From Proteus vulgaris (GTDB lineage: Bacteria > Pseudomonadota > Gammaproteobacteria > Enterobacterales > Enterobacteriaceae): a stretch of DNA of 64,000 nucleotides. This document shows, piece by piece, positions 52,252-62,449 of the stretch. The stretch's first letter is position 1; every line of letters starts with the position of its first letter. The stretch spans positions 310,001 to 374,000 of the forward strand of contig NZ_CP137920.1 in the NCBI RefSeq assembly GCF_033708015.1. Reading direction: 5' to 3'. Position numbers and translations under genes: made by a program. Under the pieces are notes generated by a model. That model was not told where the DNA came from, ran no database searches, and saw only the letters and a program-made list of their open reading frames with translations.

Positions 52252-52553
52252 CGTTTCACTTATTAGTAGAATATTTTTTGATTATTTATTGAGAGAGCAC
52301 CGGAAAGGAACTTCTTCATTGAAAGTAGCACGGATAGCTACAAAAACTATCTTAATTGATTAAGTGGGTTTGTAAACCGTTAACCCTTTTTCTTTGCTTA
52401 CTTATTCTGTTTATTTTTAGCGTTATATTTTAGTGAGTGAGCAAATTTAAGCGAAAATAAGGAATGAAAAGGCACATTGGCGAGAATAGAACTGGGAATA
52501 ATAAAAAATGAAGTGAAAAATGGTTTTATTTTTTAGCTGAATAATATTAAGTA
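52252..52553. other. yjgM-valS intergenic region
   Basis: About 300 AT-rich bases where E. coli has yjgN. No remnant of that gene is recognisable in any frame. It must hold the yjgM promoter. Confidence 0.5.
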
Positions 52554-52580
52554 AAAACCCGCGATAAACGCGGGTTTTCA
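52554..52580. terminator. Terminator of valS-holC
   Basis: ACCCGCG (52557-52563) and CGCGGGT (52569-52575) form a strong stem around ATAAA, flanked by A and T runs. Confidence 0.85.
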
Positions 52581-52613
52581 TTATCAATCTCAGTACCTTT
52601 AAAGCGATAGTGC

Positions 52614-55502
52614 TTATAAAGAGGCGATAGAGATTTTCTGTGCGATTAGCTTCTCTTTTGCATTTAAGCATGTCGCTAAGCGTTCACGCTCTTTAGCAAC
52701 AACCGCTTCTGGTGCTCGGCTAACAAAACCATCGTTAGATAATTTACTGTCTAAAGTGGTGATATCTTTCTCTACTTTTTCAAGCTCTTTATCTAAACGA
52801 ACAAGCTCTGCATCTTTATCGATAAAGCCTGCCATTGGGATCAGCAATTCTGCGCCGCTAACCAGTTTGGTCACTGATAATGGCGCTTCTTCACCTTCTG
52901 CTAATGGACGAATATCCGCTAAACGCCCCATAGCTTTTAAGAAACCAATATTGTCGCTGACACGGCGCTTAGCATTGTCATCTGCACCACGTAAAATAAC
53001 CTCAAGTGGTTTGCCTGGAGCGATATTCATTTCAGCACGGATATTACGAACCGCAACAATCACTTCTTTGATCCACTCAAGATCGTTAAGTGCATGTTCA
53101 TCCACCAGCGATGCATCGAACTCAGGGAAAGCTTGTAGCATGATGGTTTCACCTTCAATGCCTTTCACTTCCTTCACTCGTTGCCAGATGGTTTCTGTGA
53201 TAAATGGAATGATTGGATGAGCAAGACGTAATAAGCCTTCTAATACTTCAATCAGCGTATGACGTGCTGCGCGTTTTTGTGCATCATTACCTTTGTGTAC
53301 TGCAGGTTTTGATAGCTCAAGATACCAGTCACAGAATTGGTTCCAAGTAAATTCATATAAAATACCCGCAGCGATATCGAAACGATAGTTGTCTAACGCT
53401 TCACGATAAGCTTTAACGGTATTGTTGAATTCTGCTAAGATCCAACGGTCAGCGAGTGAGTATGTCATCTCACCACCTTGGTAGCCACAATCTTGCTCTT
53501 CTGTATTCATCAGAACAAAGCGACTTGCGTTCCACAGCTTATTACAGAAGTTACGGTAACCCGATAAACGTTTCATATCCCAGTTAATATCGCGACCGGT
53601 TGAAGCCAACGCAGCTAAGGTAAAGCGCAAGGCATCTGTACCGTGTGCTTCAATACCTTCTGGGAACTCTTTGCGAGTACGTTTAGCAATTTTTTCAGCC
53701 ATCTGAGGCTGCATCATATTACCTGTACGTTTTTCTAACAGGTTTTCTAATGAAATACCGTCGATCATATCCAGAGGGTCGAGTACGTTACCTTTGGATT
53801 TTGACATCTTCTGACCTTCTTCATCACGAATAAGACCTGTCATGTAAACCGTATTAAATGGAATTTGCGGTTTACCGTCTTCATCTTTGATAAAGTGCAT
53901 GGTCATCATGATCATGCGGGCGATCCAGAAGAAAATGATATCGAATCCACTGACTAAGACATTCGTTGGATGGAATGTTTTCAGTGCTTCGGTGTTTTCA
54001 GGCCAGCCTAATGTTGAAAATGTCCACAGTGCAGATGAGAACCACGTATCCAGTACGTCATCATCTTGGCGTAATGCCACATCTGCTGCGATATTGTTTT
54101 CACGACGAACTTCTTCCTCGTCACGACCGACGTAGACATTACCTTCATTATCATACCAAGCAGGAATACGGTGACCCCACCACAGTTGACGAGAAATACA
54201 CCAATCTTGGATATCGTTCATCCATGAGAAGTACATATTTTCGTACTGTTTTGGTACAAATTGGATATCGCCATTTTTAACCGCTTCAACAGCAGGTTTT
54301 GCTAAAGGCGCTGCGCGAACATACCATTGGTCTGTTAATAGAGGCTCGATAACTACGCCACCACGGTCGCCGTAAGGTACCGTTAAATCGTGAGGTTTGA
54401 TCTCTTCTAATAAACCTAGGCGTTCAAATTCAGCAACCATAGCTTTACGTGCAGCAAAGCGTTCCATACCTTGGTAGGCTTCTGGAATTTCAGTGCTGTA
54501 AACATCAGATTCAACACCATTGGTGTCTAATACTTCTGCGCTAACACGGATATTGCCGTCAAAATCCATGATATTAATCATGGGTAATTGATGGCGGCGT
54601 CCAACTTCGTAGTCGTTAAAGTCGTGAGCAGGGGTGATTTTTACGCAACCGGTCCCTTTTTCCATATCAGCGTGTTCGTCCGCTAAAATCGGGATACGAC
54701 GGTTAACGATGGGTAAAATAATTTCTTTACCAATTAAATCTTTATAGCGAGGATCTTCTGGGTTAACTGCAACACCGGTATCACCTAACATGGTTTCAGG
54801 CCGTGTTGTTGCAACAATGAGGTAATCTTTGCCTTCCGCTGTTTTTGCTCCATCAGCTAAAGGATAGCGCAGGTGCCACATAGATCCTTTAACTTCACGG
54901 TTTTCGACTTCAAGATCAGAAATCGCGGTGTGTAATTTAGGATCCCAGTTTACAAGGCGTTTGCCGCGGTAGATAAGATCTTCTTTATGTAAACGAACAA
55001 AAGCTTCTTTTACCGCTTTAGATAATCCTTCATCCATGGTGAAACGTTCACGTTCCCAATCAACAGAATTACCTAAACGACGCATTTGGTTAGAAATGTT
55101 ACCACCTGATTCTGCCTTCCATTCCCAAATTTTGTCGATAAATGCATCACGACCATAGTCATGACGATTTTTACCTTCTTCAGCAGCAATTTTACGCTCA
55201 ACAACCATTTGAGTTGCGATACCTGCATGGTCAGTACCTGACTGCCATAAGGTATTTTTACCTTGCATGCGCTGATAACGGATCATGGTATCCATAATGG
55301 TCTGCTGGAAAGCATGACCCATATGTAGACTACCTGTGACGTTTGGCGGTGGGATCACGATACAGAAGCTTTCTTTTGTTGTATCGCCATTGGCTTTGAA
55401 ATAGCCATTTTTTTCCCAATGCTGATACAGAGGTTGTTCAATCTCTGCTGGATTATATGTTGTGTCGAGCGATGGCTCTTTCGGTGCGGATTTATTTTCC
55501 AT
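52614..55502 (-). CDS. valS: Valyl-tRNA synthetase
   Basis: Class I synthetase charging tRNA-Val. The 962-residue protein (E. coli 951) has the HIGH-type motif [15 protein letters not shown] near residue 50, KMSKSKGN near residue 570, the editing domain between them, the anticodon-binding domain, and a C-terminal coiled coil ([26 protein letters not shown]). It ends about 35 bases before a terminator. The gene follows holC by 13 bases; the order pepA-holC-valS is as in E. coli. Confidence 0.97.
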   Translation of the reverse strand: MENKSAPKEPSLDTTYNPAEIEQPLYQHWEKNGYFKANGDTTKESFCIVIPPPNVTGSLHMGHAFQQTIMDTMIRYQRMQGKNTLWQSGTDHAGIATQMVVERKIAAEEGKNRHDYGRDAFIDKIWEWKAESGGNISNQMRRLGNSVDWERERFTMDEGLSKAVKEAFVRLHKEDLIYRGKRLVNWDPKLHTAISDLEVENREVKGSMWHLRYPLADGAKTAEGKDYLIVATTRPETMLGDTGVAVNPEDPRYKDLIGKEIILPIVNRRIPILADEHADMEKGTGCVKITPAHDFNDYEVGRRHQLPMINIMDFDGNIRVSAEVLDTNGVESDVYSTEIPEAYQGMERFAARKAMVAEFERLGLLEEIKPHDLTVPYGDRGGVVIEPLLTDQWYVRAAPLAKPAVEAVKNGDIQFVPKQYENMYFSWMNDIQDWCISRQLWWGHRIPAWYDNEGNVYVGRDEEEVRRENNIAADVALRQDDDVLDTWFSSALWTFSTLGWPENTEALKTFHPTNVLVSGFDIIFFWIARMIMMTMHFIKDEDGKPQIPFNTVYMTGLIRDEEGQKMSKSKGNVLDPLDMIDGISLENLLEKRTGNMMQPQMAEKIAKRTRKEFPEGIEAHGTDALRFTLAALASTGRDINWDMKRLSGYRNFCNKLWNASRFVLMNTEEQDCGYQGGEMTYSLADRWILAEFNNTVKAYREALDNYRFDIAAGILYEFTWNQFCDWYLELSKPAVHKGNDAQKRAARHTLIEVLEGLLRLAHPIIPFITETIWQRVKEVKGIEGETIMLQAFPEFDASLVDEHALNDLEWIKEVIVAVRNIRAEMNIAPGKPLEVILRGADDNAKRRVSDNIGFLKAMGRLADIRPLAEGEEAPLSVTKLVSGAELLIPMAGFIDKDAELVRLDKELEKVEKDITTLDSKLSNDGFVSRAPEAVVAKERERLATCLNAKEKLIAQKISIASL

Positions 55503-55515
55503 ATTCTTTACGTAT

Positions 55516-55965
55516 TCAATAGGTTGGCGGCGTAGCCATTGTCAAAGTAAAGCCGACGCTACGATAAATTTTATATCGTTCACGCGCCAACTGTTTCAAT
55601 TGTTCATCAATAGGTACAAAGTCTATCACTTCATGGAAAGCTGTGGCAAAGTCTACGAATTGCGATTGCAAATTAATCAAGAGATCACGAGGTGCATTAC
55701 CACGTTTTCCAGGCCAACATAATTCAACAGGAGAGCCATAACGAGGTCCTTCACCTGCAAGATTATGAGGAACAAACTGATGAGGTTCTCTTGCCCATAA
55801 TGCCTCATCAAGCAATTCAGCTTGAGCTTGAGACTCACAAACCAACAAAATACGTTTGCCTAATCGCCAATGTTCAGCGGTAAGTTGACAGGCAAGCCAC
55901 TCATGAGCCTGTAAATCATCATGTATTGATGGGTGTTCCATTAAATAAAACGTGGCGTTTTTCAT
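55516..55965 (-). CDS. holC: DNA polymerase III chi subunit
   Basis: Clamp-loader-associated subunit that binds single-strand DNA binding protein. The 149-residue protein (E. coli 147) has the chi pattern [46 protein letters not shown] and [21 protein letters not shown]. It is expressed with valS, 13 bases downstream. Confidence 0.95.
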   Translation of the reverse strand: MKNATFYLMEHPSIHDDLQAHEWLACQLTAEHWRLGKRILLVCESQAQAELLDEALWAREPHQFVPHNLAGEGPRYGSPVELCWPGKRGNAPRDLLINLQSQFVDFATAFHEVIDFVPIDEQLKQLARERYKIYRSVGFTLTMATPPTY

Positions 55966-55978
55966 GATATCCCGATAA

Positions 55979-56009
55979 CAGAAGGGTATTGCGTTGCAAT
56001 ACCCTTCTT
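55979..56009. repeat. Stem-loop between pepA and holC
   Basis: AGAAGGGTATTGC (55980-55992) and GCAATACCCTTCT (55996-56008) form a perfect 13-base stem with a three-base loop. There is no T run on the pepA side, so it is either a weak terminator or an mRNA-stability hairpin. Confidence 0.6.
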
Positions 56010-56070
56010 GGAGTCTGCTCTATTTACCCTAATAATAGGGTAATACCTTAACCTTGATAATTATGCGGTA

Positions 56071-57579
56071 TTACTCGTCGCTATTCAAACCTGCGCGATT
56101 AAGTAAGAACTGAGACAATAAAGAAACAGGACGGCCTGTTGCCCCTTTTGCTTTACCTGAACGCCATGCTGTACCGGCAATATCTAAGTGAGCCCAGTTA
56201 TATTTAGTTGCAAAACGCGCTAAGAAACAACCCGCAGTAATTGCCCCCCCTAAACGCCCACCTGTATTGGCTAAATCAGCAAAATTAGATTCGATTTGTT
56301 CATAGAACTCATCGCCTAATGGTAAACGCCAAGCGCGGTCACCTGCCTGCTCTGATGCATTCATTAATTCATGCGCTAATGGATTATGATTAGACATTAA
56401 TCCGCTGTAGTGATGGCCTAAAGCCACCATACATGCACCGGTTAAGGTTGCGATATCAACAACTAACTCAGGTTCAAAGCGTTCAACATAGGTTAATGTA
56501 TCGCACAGCACTAAACGACCTTCAGCATCGGTGTTTAATACTTCGACGGTTTGACCTGACATAGTTGTTAAAATATCACCAGGACGATACGCTTTTCCAC
56601 CCGGCATATTTTCACAACCCGCAAGCACACCAATGACATTGATTGGTAACTGGAGTTCAGCAACGACGCGCATCACACCATAAACCGTTGCGGCACCACA
56701 CATGTCGTATTTCATCTCATCCATGCCATCAGCAGGTTTAATAGAAATACCACCCGAGTCAAATGTCAGCCCTTTACCCACTAACACAATTGGGCGAGCT
56801 TCAGGATCTTTATTGCCTTTATATTCGATAATCGACATTAAAGATTCATTTTGAGAGCCTTGCCCTACCGCAAGGTAAGCATTCATATTTAGCTCTTTCA
56901 TTTGTTCTTCGCCAATAACACGCGTAGAAACATTGGTAGATGAATCGGCTAGTTGGCGAGCTTGAGAGGCTAAATAAGCAGCATTACAGATATTGGGAGG
57001 CATGTTAGCTAAATCTTTACATGCTTTAATACCTGATGCGATGGCTAAACCGTGTGCAATTGCGCGTTCACCACTTGGCAATTCACGACGAGTAGGTACA
57101 TTAAAGACCATCTTACGTAATGGACGACGTAATTCTGTCTTATTGCTTTTTAGTTGATCAAAGGTATAGAGGCAGTCTTTTGCAGTCTCAACCGCTTGAC
57201 GCACTTTCCAGTAATTATTACGACCTTTAACGTGTAACTCAGTCAGAAAGCATACGGCTTCCATAGAGCCAGTTTCATTGAGTGTATTAATGGTTTTCTG
57301 AATGATCTGTTTATACTGGCGTTCATCCAATTCACGCTCTTTACCGCAACCAATCAGTAAAACGCGCTCAGAGAGAACATTAGGTACATGATGTAACAGC
57401 AATGATTGTCCGACTTTGCCTTCCAGTTCACCTCTGCGTAACAAGGCGCTGATATAGCCATCACTGATTTTATCAAGTTGCTCCGCGATCGGAGATAAAC
57501 GACGAGGCTCAAACACCCCCACGATAATACAAGCGCTGCGTTGTTTCTCTGGGCTGCCGCTTTTTACATTAAACTCCAT
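56071..57579 (-). CDS. pepA: Leucyl aminopeptidase PepA
   Basis: Two-zinc M17 aminopeptidase and, in E. coli, DNA-binding protein that aids Xer recombination and represses carAB. The 502-residue protein (E. coli 503) has the zinc-site motifs [15 protein letters not shown] (near 270) and the family signature [10 protein letters not shown] (near 350). The N-terminal macro-like domain is present ([23 protein letters not shown]). It is divergent from lptF, and upstream of holC on the same strand. Confidence 0.97.
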   Translation of the reverse strand: MEFNVKSGSPEKQRSACIIVGVFEPRRLSPIAEQLDKISDGYISALLRRGELEGKVGQSLLLHHVPNVLSERVLLIGCGKERELDERQYKQIIQKTINTLNETGSMEAVCFLTELHVKGRNNYWKVRQAVETAKDCLYTFDQLKSNKTELRRPLRKMVFNVPTRRELPSGERAIAHGLAIASGIKACKDLANMPPNICNAAYLASQARQLADSSTNVSTRVIGEEQMKELNMNAYLAVGQGSQNESLMSIIEYKGNKDPEARPIVLVGKGLTFDSGGISIKPADGMDEMKYDMCGAATVYGVMRVVAELQLPINVIGVLAGCENMPGGKAYRPGDILTTMSGQTVEVLNTDAEGRLVLCDTLTYVERFEPELVVDIATLTGACMVALGHHYSGLMSNHNPLAHELMNASEQAGDRAWRLPLGDEFYEQIESNFADLANTGGRLGGAITAGCFLARFATKYNWAHLDIAGTAWRSGKAKGATGRPVSLLSQFLLNRAGLNSDE

Positions 57580-57865
57580 GCGTTCTCCTGAATATTAAAG
57601 ACAAAAACGGAAAGTATCGTTTAGAATAGTGATCCGCATTAATCTACCCCATAGAAAGTTTACTTTTTATGTTAAGCTAAATGCATTAATTGAACACAAC
57701 TAATTTAGCTAACTTATAAGCTTGTTCTTATTGGGAACCTGTTTATAGCATGTTTTGATATCATTTGGGCTGCAAGAATGTCTAACTGAGATGCACAAAT
57801 GATAGATTTACAACGAAGTTAGCGATTTTCCTGCAAAAAGACAAGTTTTCACAGGCATAACTAGC
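57580..57865. promoter_or_regulatory. Divergent promoter region of pepA and lptF
   Basis: 286 AT-rich bases between the divergent genes pepA and lptF. Both promoters must lie here. No specific operator was recognised. Confidence 0.5.
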
Positions 57866-58963
57866 GTGATTATAATTCGATATTTAGCTCGGGAAACCCT
57901 TAAAAGTCAGATAGCCATCTTATTTATTCTGATGCTTATCTTTTTTAGCCAGAAACTGGTTGAAATTTTAGGGGCTGCTGTTGAAGGTAACATTCCTACA
58001 AACCTCGTGGTTTCTCTGCTGTGGCTGGGAATTCCTGAGATGGCACAGCTTATTCTTCCATTAAGCCTTTTTCTTGGGCTTCTGATGACTTACAGCAAAC
58101 TTTATGTTGAAAGTGAGATAACCGTCATGAATGCGTGCGGAATAGGTAAGAAAGCATTAGTGCAAGCTGCACTGTTGCTCTCATTACTGACCAGCGCATT
58201 AGCAGCAGGAAATGTCATTTGGCTTATTCCTTGGTCTTCAGCGCATCAAGAGCAAGTACTTGAGGATGCTAAAGCCAACCCAAGTTTAGCGGCATTGATG
58301 GAAGGGCAATTTAAAATGTCCAGCGACCGTAATATGGTGCTCTATCTTGGTAGTGTAAAAGGAAATCAATTCCAAGATGTCTTCCTTGCACAACTGCGTC
58401 CAACGCAAGATCAGCGTCCTTCTGTTGTGGTGGCAGATAAAGGCTATACCAAAGAATTACCTAACGGGAATCAGATAGTCGTATTAAGCGAGGGAACTCG
58501 CTATGAAGGTACGGCGGTACTACGTGATTTTCGTATTACCGATTTTAATGATTACCAAGCGGTTATTGGGCACCGTGAATCGACCATCAGCAGTAATCGT
58601 GTAGAACAAAAGACGATGACTGAACTTTGGCATTCGAATGAAACAGAGTCTATTGCTGAATTCCATTGGCGCTTAACCTTGATTTTCTCTGTTGTCATTA
58701 TGGCTGTGATGGTCGTACCCTTAAGTGAGGTTAATCCACGTCAAGGCCGCGTATTAAGTATGTTACCAGCTATGCTGCTTTATCTGGTGTTCTTCTTGCT
58801 ACAAAGTTCATTGCACTCTAATGGTGAAAAAGGAAAAGTTGATCCTCTCATTGCGATGTGGAGTGTTAATGGCGTTTATCTCGCCTTAGCTCTCTTATTA
58901 AATGTTTGGGATACCTTGCCTATGCGTAAATTCCGTGCTCGCTTTAAGAAAGGAGTTGCCTGA
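57866..58963 (+). CDS. lptF: LPS export permease LptF
   Basis: One of two membrane subunits of the LptB2FG transporter that pulls LPS from the inner membrane. The 365-residue protein (E. coli 366) has three N-terminal helices, a periplasmic jellyroll domain (about residues 120-255, with the QFKMSSDRNMVLYLG and VFLAQLRP strands), and three C-terminal helices. It starts with a GTG at 57866 giving MIIIRYLARETLKSQ. The lptG start overlaps its stop by one base. Confidence 0.96.
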   Translation: MIIIRYLARETLKSQIAILFILMLIFFSQKLVEILGAAVEGNIPTNLVVSLLWLGIPEMAQLILPLSLFLGLLMTYSKLYVESEITVMNACGIGKKALVQAALLLSLLTSALAAGNVIWLIPWSSAHQEQVLEDAKANPSLAALMEGQFKMSSDRNMVLYLGSVKGNQFQDVFLAQLRPTQDQRPSVVVADKGYTKELPNGNQIVVLSEGTRYEGTAVLRDFRITDFNDYQAVIGHRESTISSNRVEQKTMTELWHSNETESIAEFHWRLTLIFSVVIMAVMVVPLSEVNPRQGRVLSMLPAMLLYLVFFLLQSSLHSNGEKGKVDPLIAMWSVNGVYLALALLLNVWDTLPMRKFRARFKKGVA

Positions 58964-60042
58964 TGTTTGGTGTATTAGATAGATATATCGGGCGTACTAT
59001 TTTACAGTCAATTTTGATGACACTATTTTTGCTGGTTTCATTATCCGGCATTATCAAATTTGTCGATCAACTTCGTAAAGTAGGGCAAGGTGATTTCACC
59101 ACGCTGGATGCAGGTGTTTACGCCATTTTAAATATCCTTAAAGATGTGCAAATTTTCTTTCCTATGGCTGCCTTATTGGGGGCATTATTAGGATTAGGTG
59201 CATTAGCAACGCGTAGTGAGTTGGTAGTAATGCAAGCATCAGGATTTACCCGCTTGCAAATTGCAGGCTCGGTGATGAAAACCGCTATTCCGTTAGTTCT
59301 GTTAACAGTACTGATTGGTGAATGGGGGGCTCCACAGGGTGAACAATATGCTCGTAACTATCGTGCTGAAAAAATCATGGGTAACTCTTTAGTTTCTACT
59401 AACCGCGGTATGTGGGCTAAAGATGGCAACCAATTTATTCATATCAACCGAATAAAGAGCCAAAATGAGATGCAAGGCATCACGCTCTATGATTTTAATC
59501 ATGATAGAAAACTAGAAACGGTACGTTATGCATCAAGCGCAACCTACGATACGAATAAAAAAACGTGGATGTTGAAACAGGTTGAAGAGTCAGATTTAAC
59601 GGATCTACAAAAAATCACCGGTAAAAAACAGGTATCACTTGAATGGCAAACACGACTCACGCCAGAAAAATTAAGCGTTGTGGCGTTAGATCCGGATGCT
59701 TTATCGATCAGCGGGCTTTATCAGTACGTTAAATATCTAAAACAAAGTGGGCAAGAGTCAGCAAACTATGAGCTGAATTTTTGGAAAAAAATCTTTGCCC
59801 CAATCTCTGTTGCAGTAATGATGTTAATGGCATTGTCATTTATTTTTGGTCCATTACGTACTGTACCAATGGGATTAAGAGTTTTAACCGGTATCTCTTT
59901 TGGTTTCTTATTCTATATCGTCAATGAAGTTTCAGGACGATTAAGTTTGGTTTATGGCATACCCGCAGTGATTGCAGCATTAGTCCCGGGAATACTCTTT
60001 CTAACTCTGAGTCTATGGTTATTGATGAAGCGTAATCGCTAA
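58963..60042 (+). CDS. lptG: LPS export permease LptG
   Basis: Partner of LptF in the LptB2FG transporter. The 359-residue protein (E. coli 360) has the same six-helix layout with a periplasmic jellyroll domain. Landmarks are the start MFGVLDRYIGRTILQSI, QASGFTRLQIAGSVMKTAIPL near residue 90 (the coupling helix to LptB), RAEKIMG, and the C-terminal MGLRVLTGISFGFLFYIVNE. Translation is coupled to lptF through the TGATG overlap. A bidirectional terminator follows. Confidence 0.96.
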   Translation: MFGVLDRYIGRTILQSILMTLFLLVSLSGIIKFVDQLRKVGQGDFTTLDAGVYAILNILKDVQIFFPMAALLGALLGLGALATRSELVVMQASGFTRLQIAGSVMKTAIPLVLLTVLIGEWGAPQGEQYARNYRAEKIMGNSLVSTNRGMWAKDGNQFIHINRIKSQNEMQGITLYDFNHDRKLETVRYASSATYDTNKKTWMLKQVEESDLTDLQKITGKKQVSLEWQTRLTPEKLSVVALDPDALSISGLYQYVKYLKQSGQESANYELNFWKKIFAPISVAVMMLMALSFIFGPLRTVPMGLRVLTGISFGFLFYIVNEVSGRLSLVYGIPAVIAALVPGILFLTLSLWLLMKRNR

Positions 60043-60060
60043 GTCAATATCAGCCAGAAA

Positions 60061-60093
60061 AATAAAAGCGCCTTATTAAGGCGCTTTTATTAT
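60061..60093. terminator. Terminator between lptG and the AmpH-like gene
   Basis: AATAAAAGCGCCTTA (60061-60075) and TAAGGCGCTTTTATT (60077-60091) form a perfect 15-base inverted repeat between convergent genes. Confidence 0.88.
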
Positions 60094-60110
60094 CACTATC
60101 GAGTATCTGA

Positions 60111-61340
60111 CTACTGATAAAAATCTTTTGCCAGAGCACGAACAAGCGCATTCGTACCTTGAGTCACTTCACTAAACTTAGTGCCGTTAGGTTTACGGGT
60201 GATCACCACAAATACACCGATATTTAATTCAGGAATGGTTGCCATATAAGTATTAAACCCACCGCCACCGCCTGTTTTTTGGTAAATCGCGGGAATACCA
60301 TTGGCGGGAGCCATATAAACCCATCCTAAACCCACGCCATCAGCACGACCTGCAACATCCATCCCTTCTATTGAAGAGAGCCGATTACGTGGGAAGTAGA
60401 CTGCCTGCTCTTTACTTGCAGTTGTTTTTCTCATGGCATGATGAGAAGTCAAAAAGCCTTGCATCCAACGTTGCATATCAGCAGGTGTTGAGTACACACC
60501 ACCACTCCCAGCGGCGGCAATAGTATCAGAGCATGGACTGGGCTTATATCCCACTAATAGCCGTTGACATTGTGCTGGTGTCGGCGTCAATGTGGTATTA
60601 GTCATACCGGCGGGCTGAGTGACATATTGCTGTAAAAGTTGAGGGTAACTTTTACCTGATGCTTTTACCAAGGCATCCGCTAATAGATCGTAAGCTAGGT
60701 TTGAATAAGCCGCTTGCTCTCCTGCGGTAGCTGTCAGTGTCGCTTTTTTCAGCCAGTTCCAGCGGTCGCCATGCGTTGGCCATATAAAAACAGGTCTTCC
60801 CCATTTTCCACCAGGTTGTTCTCGCGGAAAACCACTCGTGTGGCTTGCTAAATGATAAAGACGGATAGGGGATTGAGCGCTGACTAATGGAATGTCGACA
60901 CCATAGTAGCTGTATTTTTGCAGTGGATCAGTGACTAATAATTTTCCATCCTCTTGTAGTTTTAACATCACTTCGCTTGTCATTAGCTTTGTGATAGAAG
61001 CGATGCGGATCAATGAGTTCATGGAGGGGGCGTTGCGACTTTTAGGTGTTGTTGTCCCAAAAGAACGATTCAAGGTTTGAGAGTTATTGATCATGACAAT
61101 AACCATACCTTGAGGATTACTTTTTTGATAAATCTGTGAAGCGTATTTATCAAACAGTGTTCTTGCATTATTGACATTAGGACTTAATGCCGTAGGCCAT
61201 TGTGTTAATTCAGGCACACTGTTCTGTTGGTTTAACATGGAAGGCGGTGTCGCTGGTGGTAATGACGAACGTTGGCTACACGCATTCAATGTCAGCAAAG
61301 CGACAGGGATCATAAGATATTTTAGAAAATGTTTTTTCAT
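60111..61340 (-). CDS. ampH: AmpH-like penicillin-binding protein/DD-carboxypeptidase, lipoprotein form
   Basis: Class C beta-lactamase-fold serine enzyme related to E. coli AmpH, a DD-carboxypeptidase/endopeptidase in peptidoglycan recycling. The 409-residue protein has the catalytic Ser in RIASITKLMTS (SxxK), YSN in QAAYSNLAYDLLADAL, REQPGG and KTGGGGGFNTYMATIPE (KTG). Alignment to AmpH is strong throughout. Unlike E. coli AmpH, the N-terminus (MKKHFLKYLMIPVALLTLNAC) ends in a possible lipobox with Cys21 followed by a Ser/Pro-rich linker, so it may be a lipoprotein. Residue -2 is Asn, not ideal. An upstream start adds four codons. Confidence 0.85.
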   Translation of the reverse strand: MKKHFLKYLMIPVALLTLNACSQRSSLPPATPPSMLNQQNSVPELTQWPTALSPNVNNARTLFDKYASQIYQKSNPQGMVIVMINNSQTLNRSFGTTTPKSRNAPSMNSLIRIASITKLMTSEVMLKLQEDGKLLVTDPLQKYSYYGVDIPLVSAQSPIRLYHLASHTSGFPREQPGGKWGRPVFIWPTHGDRWNWLKKATLTATAGEQAAYSNLAYDLLADALVKASGKSYPQLLQQYVTQPAGMTNTTLTPTPAQCQRLLVGYKPSPCSDTIAAAGSGGVYSTPADMQRWMQGFLTSHHAMRKTTASKEQAVYFPRNRLSSIEGMDVAGRADGVGLGWVYMAPANGIPAIYQKTGGGGGFNTYMATIPELNIGVFVVITRKPNGTKFSEVTQGTNALVRALAKDFYQ

Positions 61341-61428
61341 TTTTACTTTCAACAGAAGTCAGTGAGGTGAAAGGAATGCGATCAACATAAACTTATTTAT
61401 GTTTTAATTTGGTGCCTGTTTTATCGCG

Positions 61429-61512
61429 CTATTTTTTCTTTATCATTTTTAATACGGCACCTAAGATAATACCAACAAATATGCCTGTTATAATCCAGCC
61501 AACAATGCCCAT
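61429..61512 (-). CDS. 27-residue single-helix membrane protein
   Basis: A tiny frame encoding MGIVGWIITGIFVGIILGAV then LKMIKKK: one membrane helix and a basic end. A purine-rich ribosome site (AAGGCGG) lies about six bases before the ATG. The start resembles the N-terminus of GlsB/YeaQ/YmgE-type membrane proteins, but the frame stops after one helix. It lies about 90 bases upstream of the AmpH-like gene on the same strand. No function can be assigned. Confidence 0.6.
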   Translation of the reverse strand: MGIVGWIITGIFVGIILGAVLKMIKKK

Positions 61513-62326
61513 AACACCGCCTTCTAATCAGATTTAAACCAAATTTTGATTATATTATCAGAAATAAGAATGTCTATCAGTGCGAGAGTCAGTTATCAAA
61601 AAGTTGGCATTAAATGTGTCAAATTGTCTCTAAGAAAAAGATAGTGAAGAAAAACTGCATCATAAAAAGATATTTTTCTTATATTTTTCCTCTAAAAATG
61701 AGGTAAATATTACAGCTAAGTTACAATCTTCCTCTGTTTATACCCGTTTTCAATCCTATTATTAGTTTTTCTTTATTATTAAGTTAAAATGTGTATATCA
61801 AGAAAATGTTAATTAACAGTGTTATAGTTTGAGTTACATTGATTTTATAAACTATTATGCTGTTGTTTGTTTTTGAAGTGATTTATATTGAAGCTTTATA
61901 AAGATAATATCAGTGTATGTCATATTTTGTAATAATTTACTGATTGTGGGATTGTGAAATTAAATTTATTATAGATTCATCAAGTCGAGAGACTAAGAAT
62001 ATAAACGTTAAAGAGCAAAGATAGCGCAGCAATAATAGAGAGAAGTAATAAGAAGACATATTATTAAATAGCCTCTTCAATAATAAATAAGTTATATATT
62101 AGTCGTAATATTTCAACACCATTTTATTAAAGAGTAAAACCTTCTTTATAGTAGTCGAACAGTCCTTTTATATTAGATAGTCGTAGCATTATTAAATTGT
62201 TAAATAAGTTCCTTTATATTAGAGAGTAGTACCTTTGTTAAAGTAGTAAGCCCATTATATTAATAAGATACAGTATAAATAAAGAAGTACATTATATTAA
62301 TAAAATATAATTACCCTCTTCCTCAC
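61513..62326. other. Long AT-rich non-coding region
   Basis: About 800 bases of strongly AT-rich DNA with frequent stops in all frames. I see no gene. Its right part contains degenerate repeats, and it precedes a candidate small RNA. In E. coli this side of leuX is variable, so it may be the scarred edge of an insertion hotspot. Confidence 0.55.
62140..62310. repeat. Degenerate tandem repeats, about 37-47 bases
   Basis: Four or so imperfect units in a row. TCCTTTTATATTAGATAG (62163-62180) recurs as TCCTTTATATTAGAGAG (62210-62226), about 47 bases on. The exact 14-mer CATTATATTAATAA occurs at 62253-62266 and 62290-62303, 37 bases apart. GTAGT motifs recur between them. The DNA is AT-rich, so the shortest matches may be chance, but the phasing is noticeable. 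Confidence 0.45.
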
Positions 62327-62448
62327 ACCAGGGAAGAAAAGGGCAGTGACATTATAAAAACAACTTATAGTCATTAAAATAAAACTAAGCCCTCAATTAG
62401 TAGTACTATTGGATCAAAACAACTAACCCGAGTTTTGATCCTTTTTTT
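62327..62448 (+). ncRNA. Candidate structured small RNA with strong terminator
   Basis: An intergenic stretch ending in a strong Rho-independent terminator: GGATCAAAAC (62411-62420) pairs with GTTTTGATCC (62432-62441), then seven T. No protein gene precedes it on this strand. Upstream, AGGGC (62340-62344) pairs with GCCCT (62389-62393), and inside it TGAC-at-TATAA pairs with TTATAGTCA (62347-62373), giving nested helices. The 5' end is uncertain and could be as far left as 62310. No known RNA family was recognised. Confidence 0.5.
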
Positions 62449-62449
62449 A
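62411..62449 (+). terminator. Orphan strong terminator
   Basis: Ten-base perfect stem, 11-base loop and seven T, with no upstream protein gene on the plus strand for over 2 kb. It is the best evidence that something is transcribed here. Confidence 0.85.

Noticed and set aside
52447-52671. Minus-strand frame overlapping the end of valS
   Set aside because: It overlaps valS, crosses its terminator and has no similarity or ribosome site.
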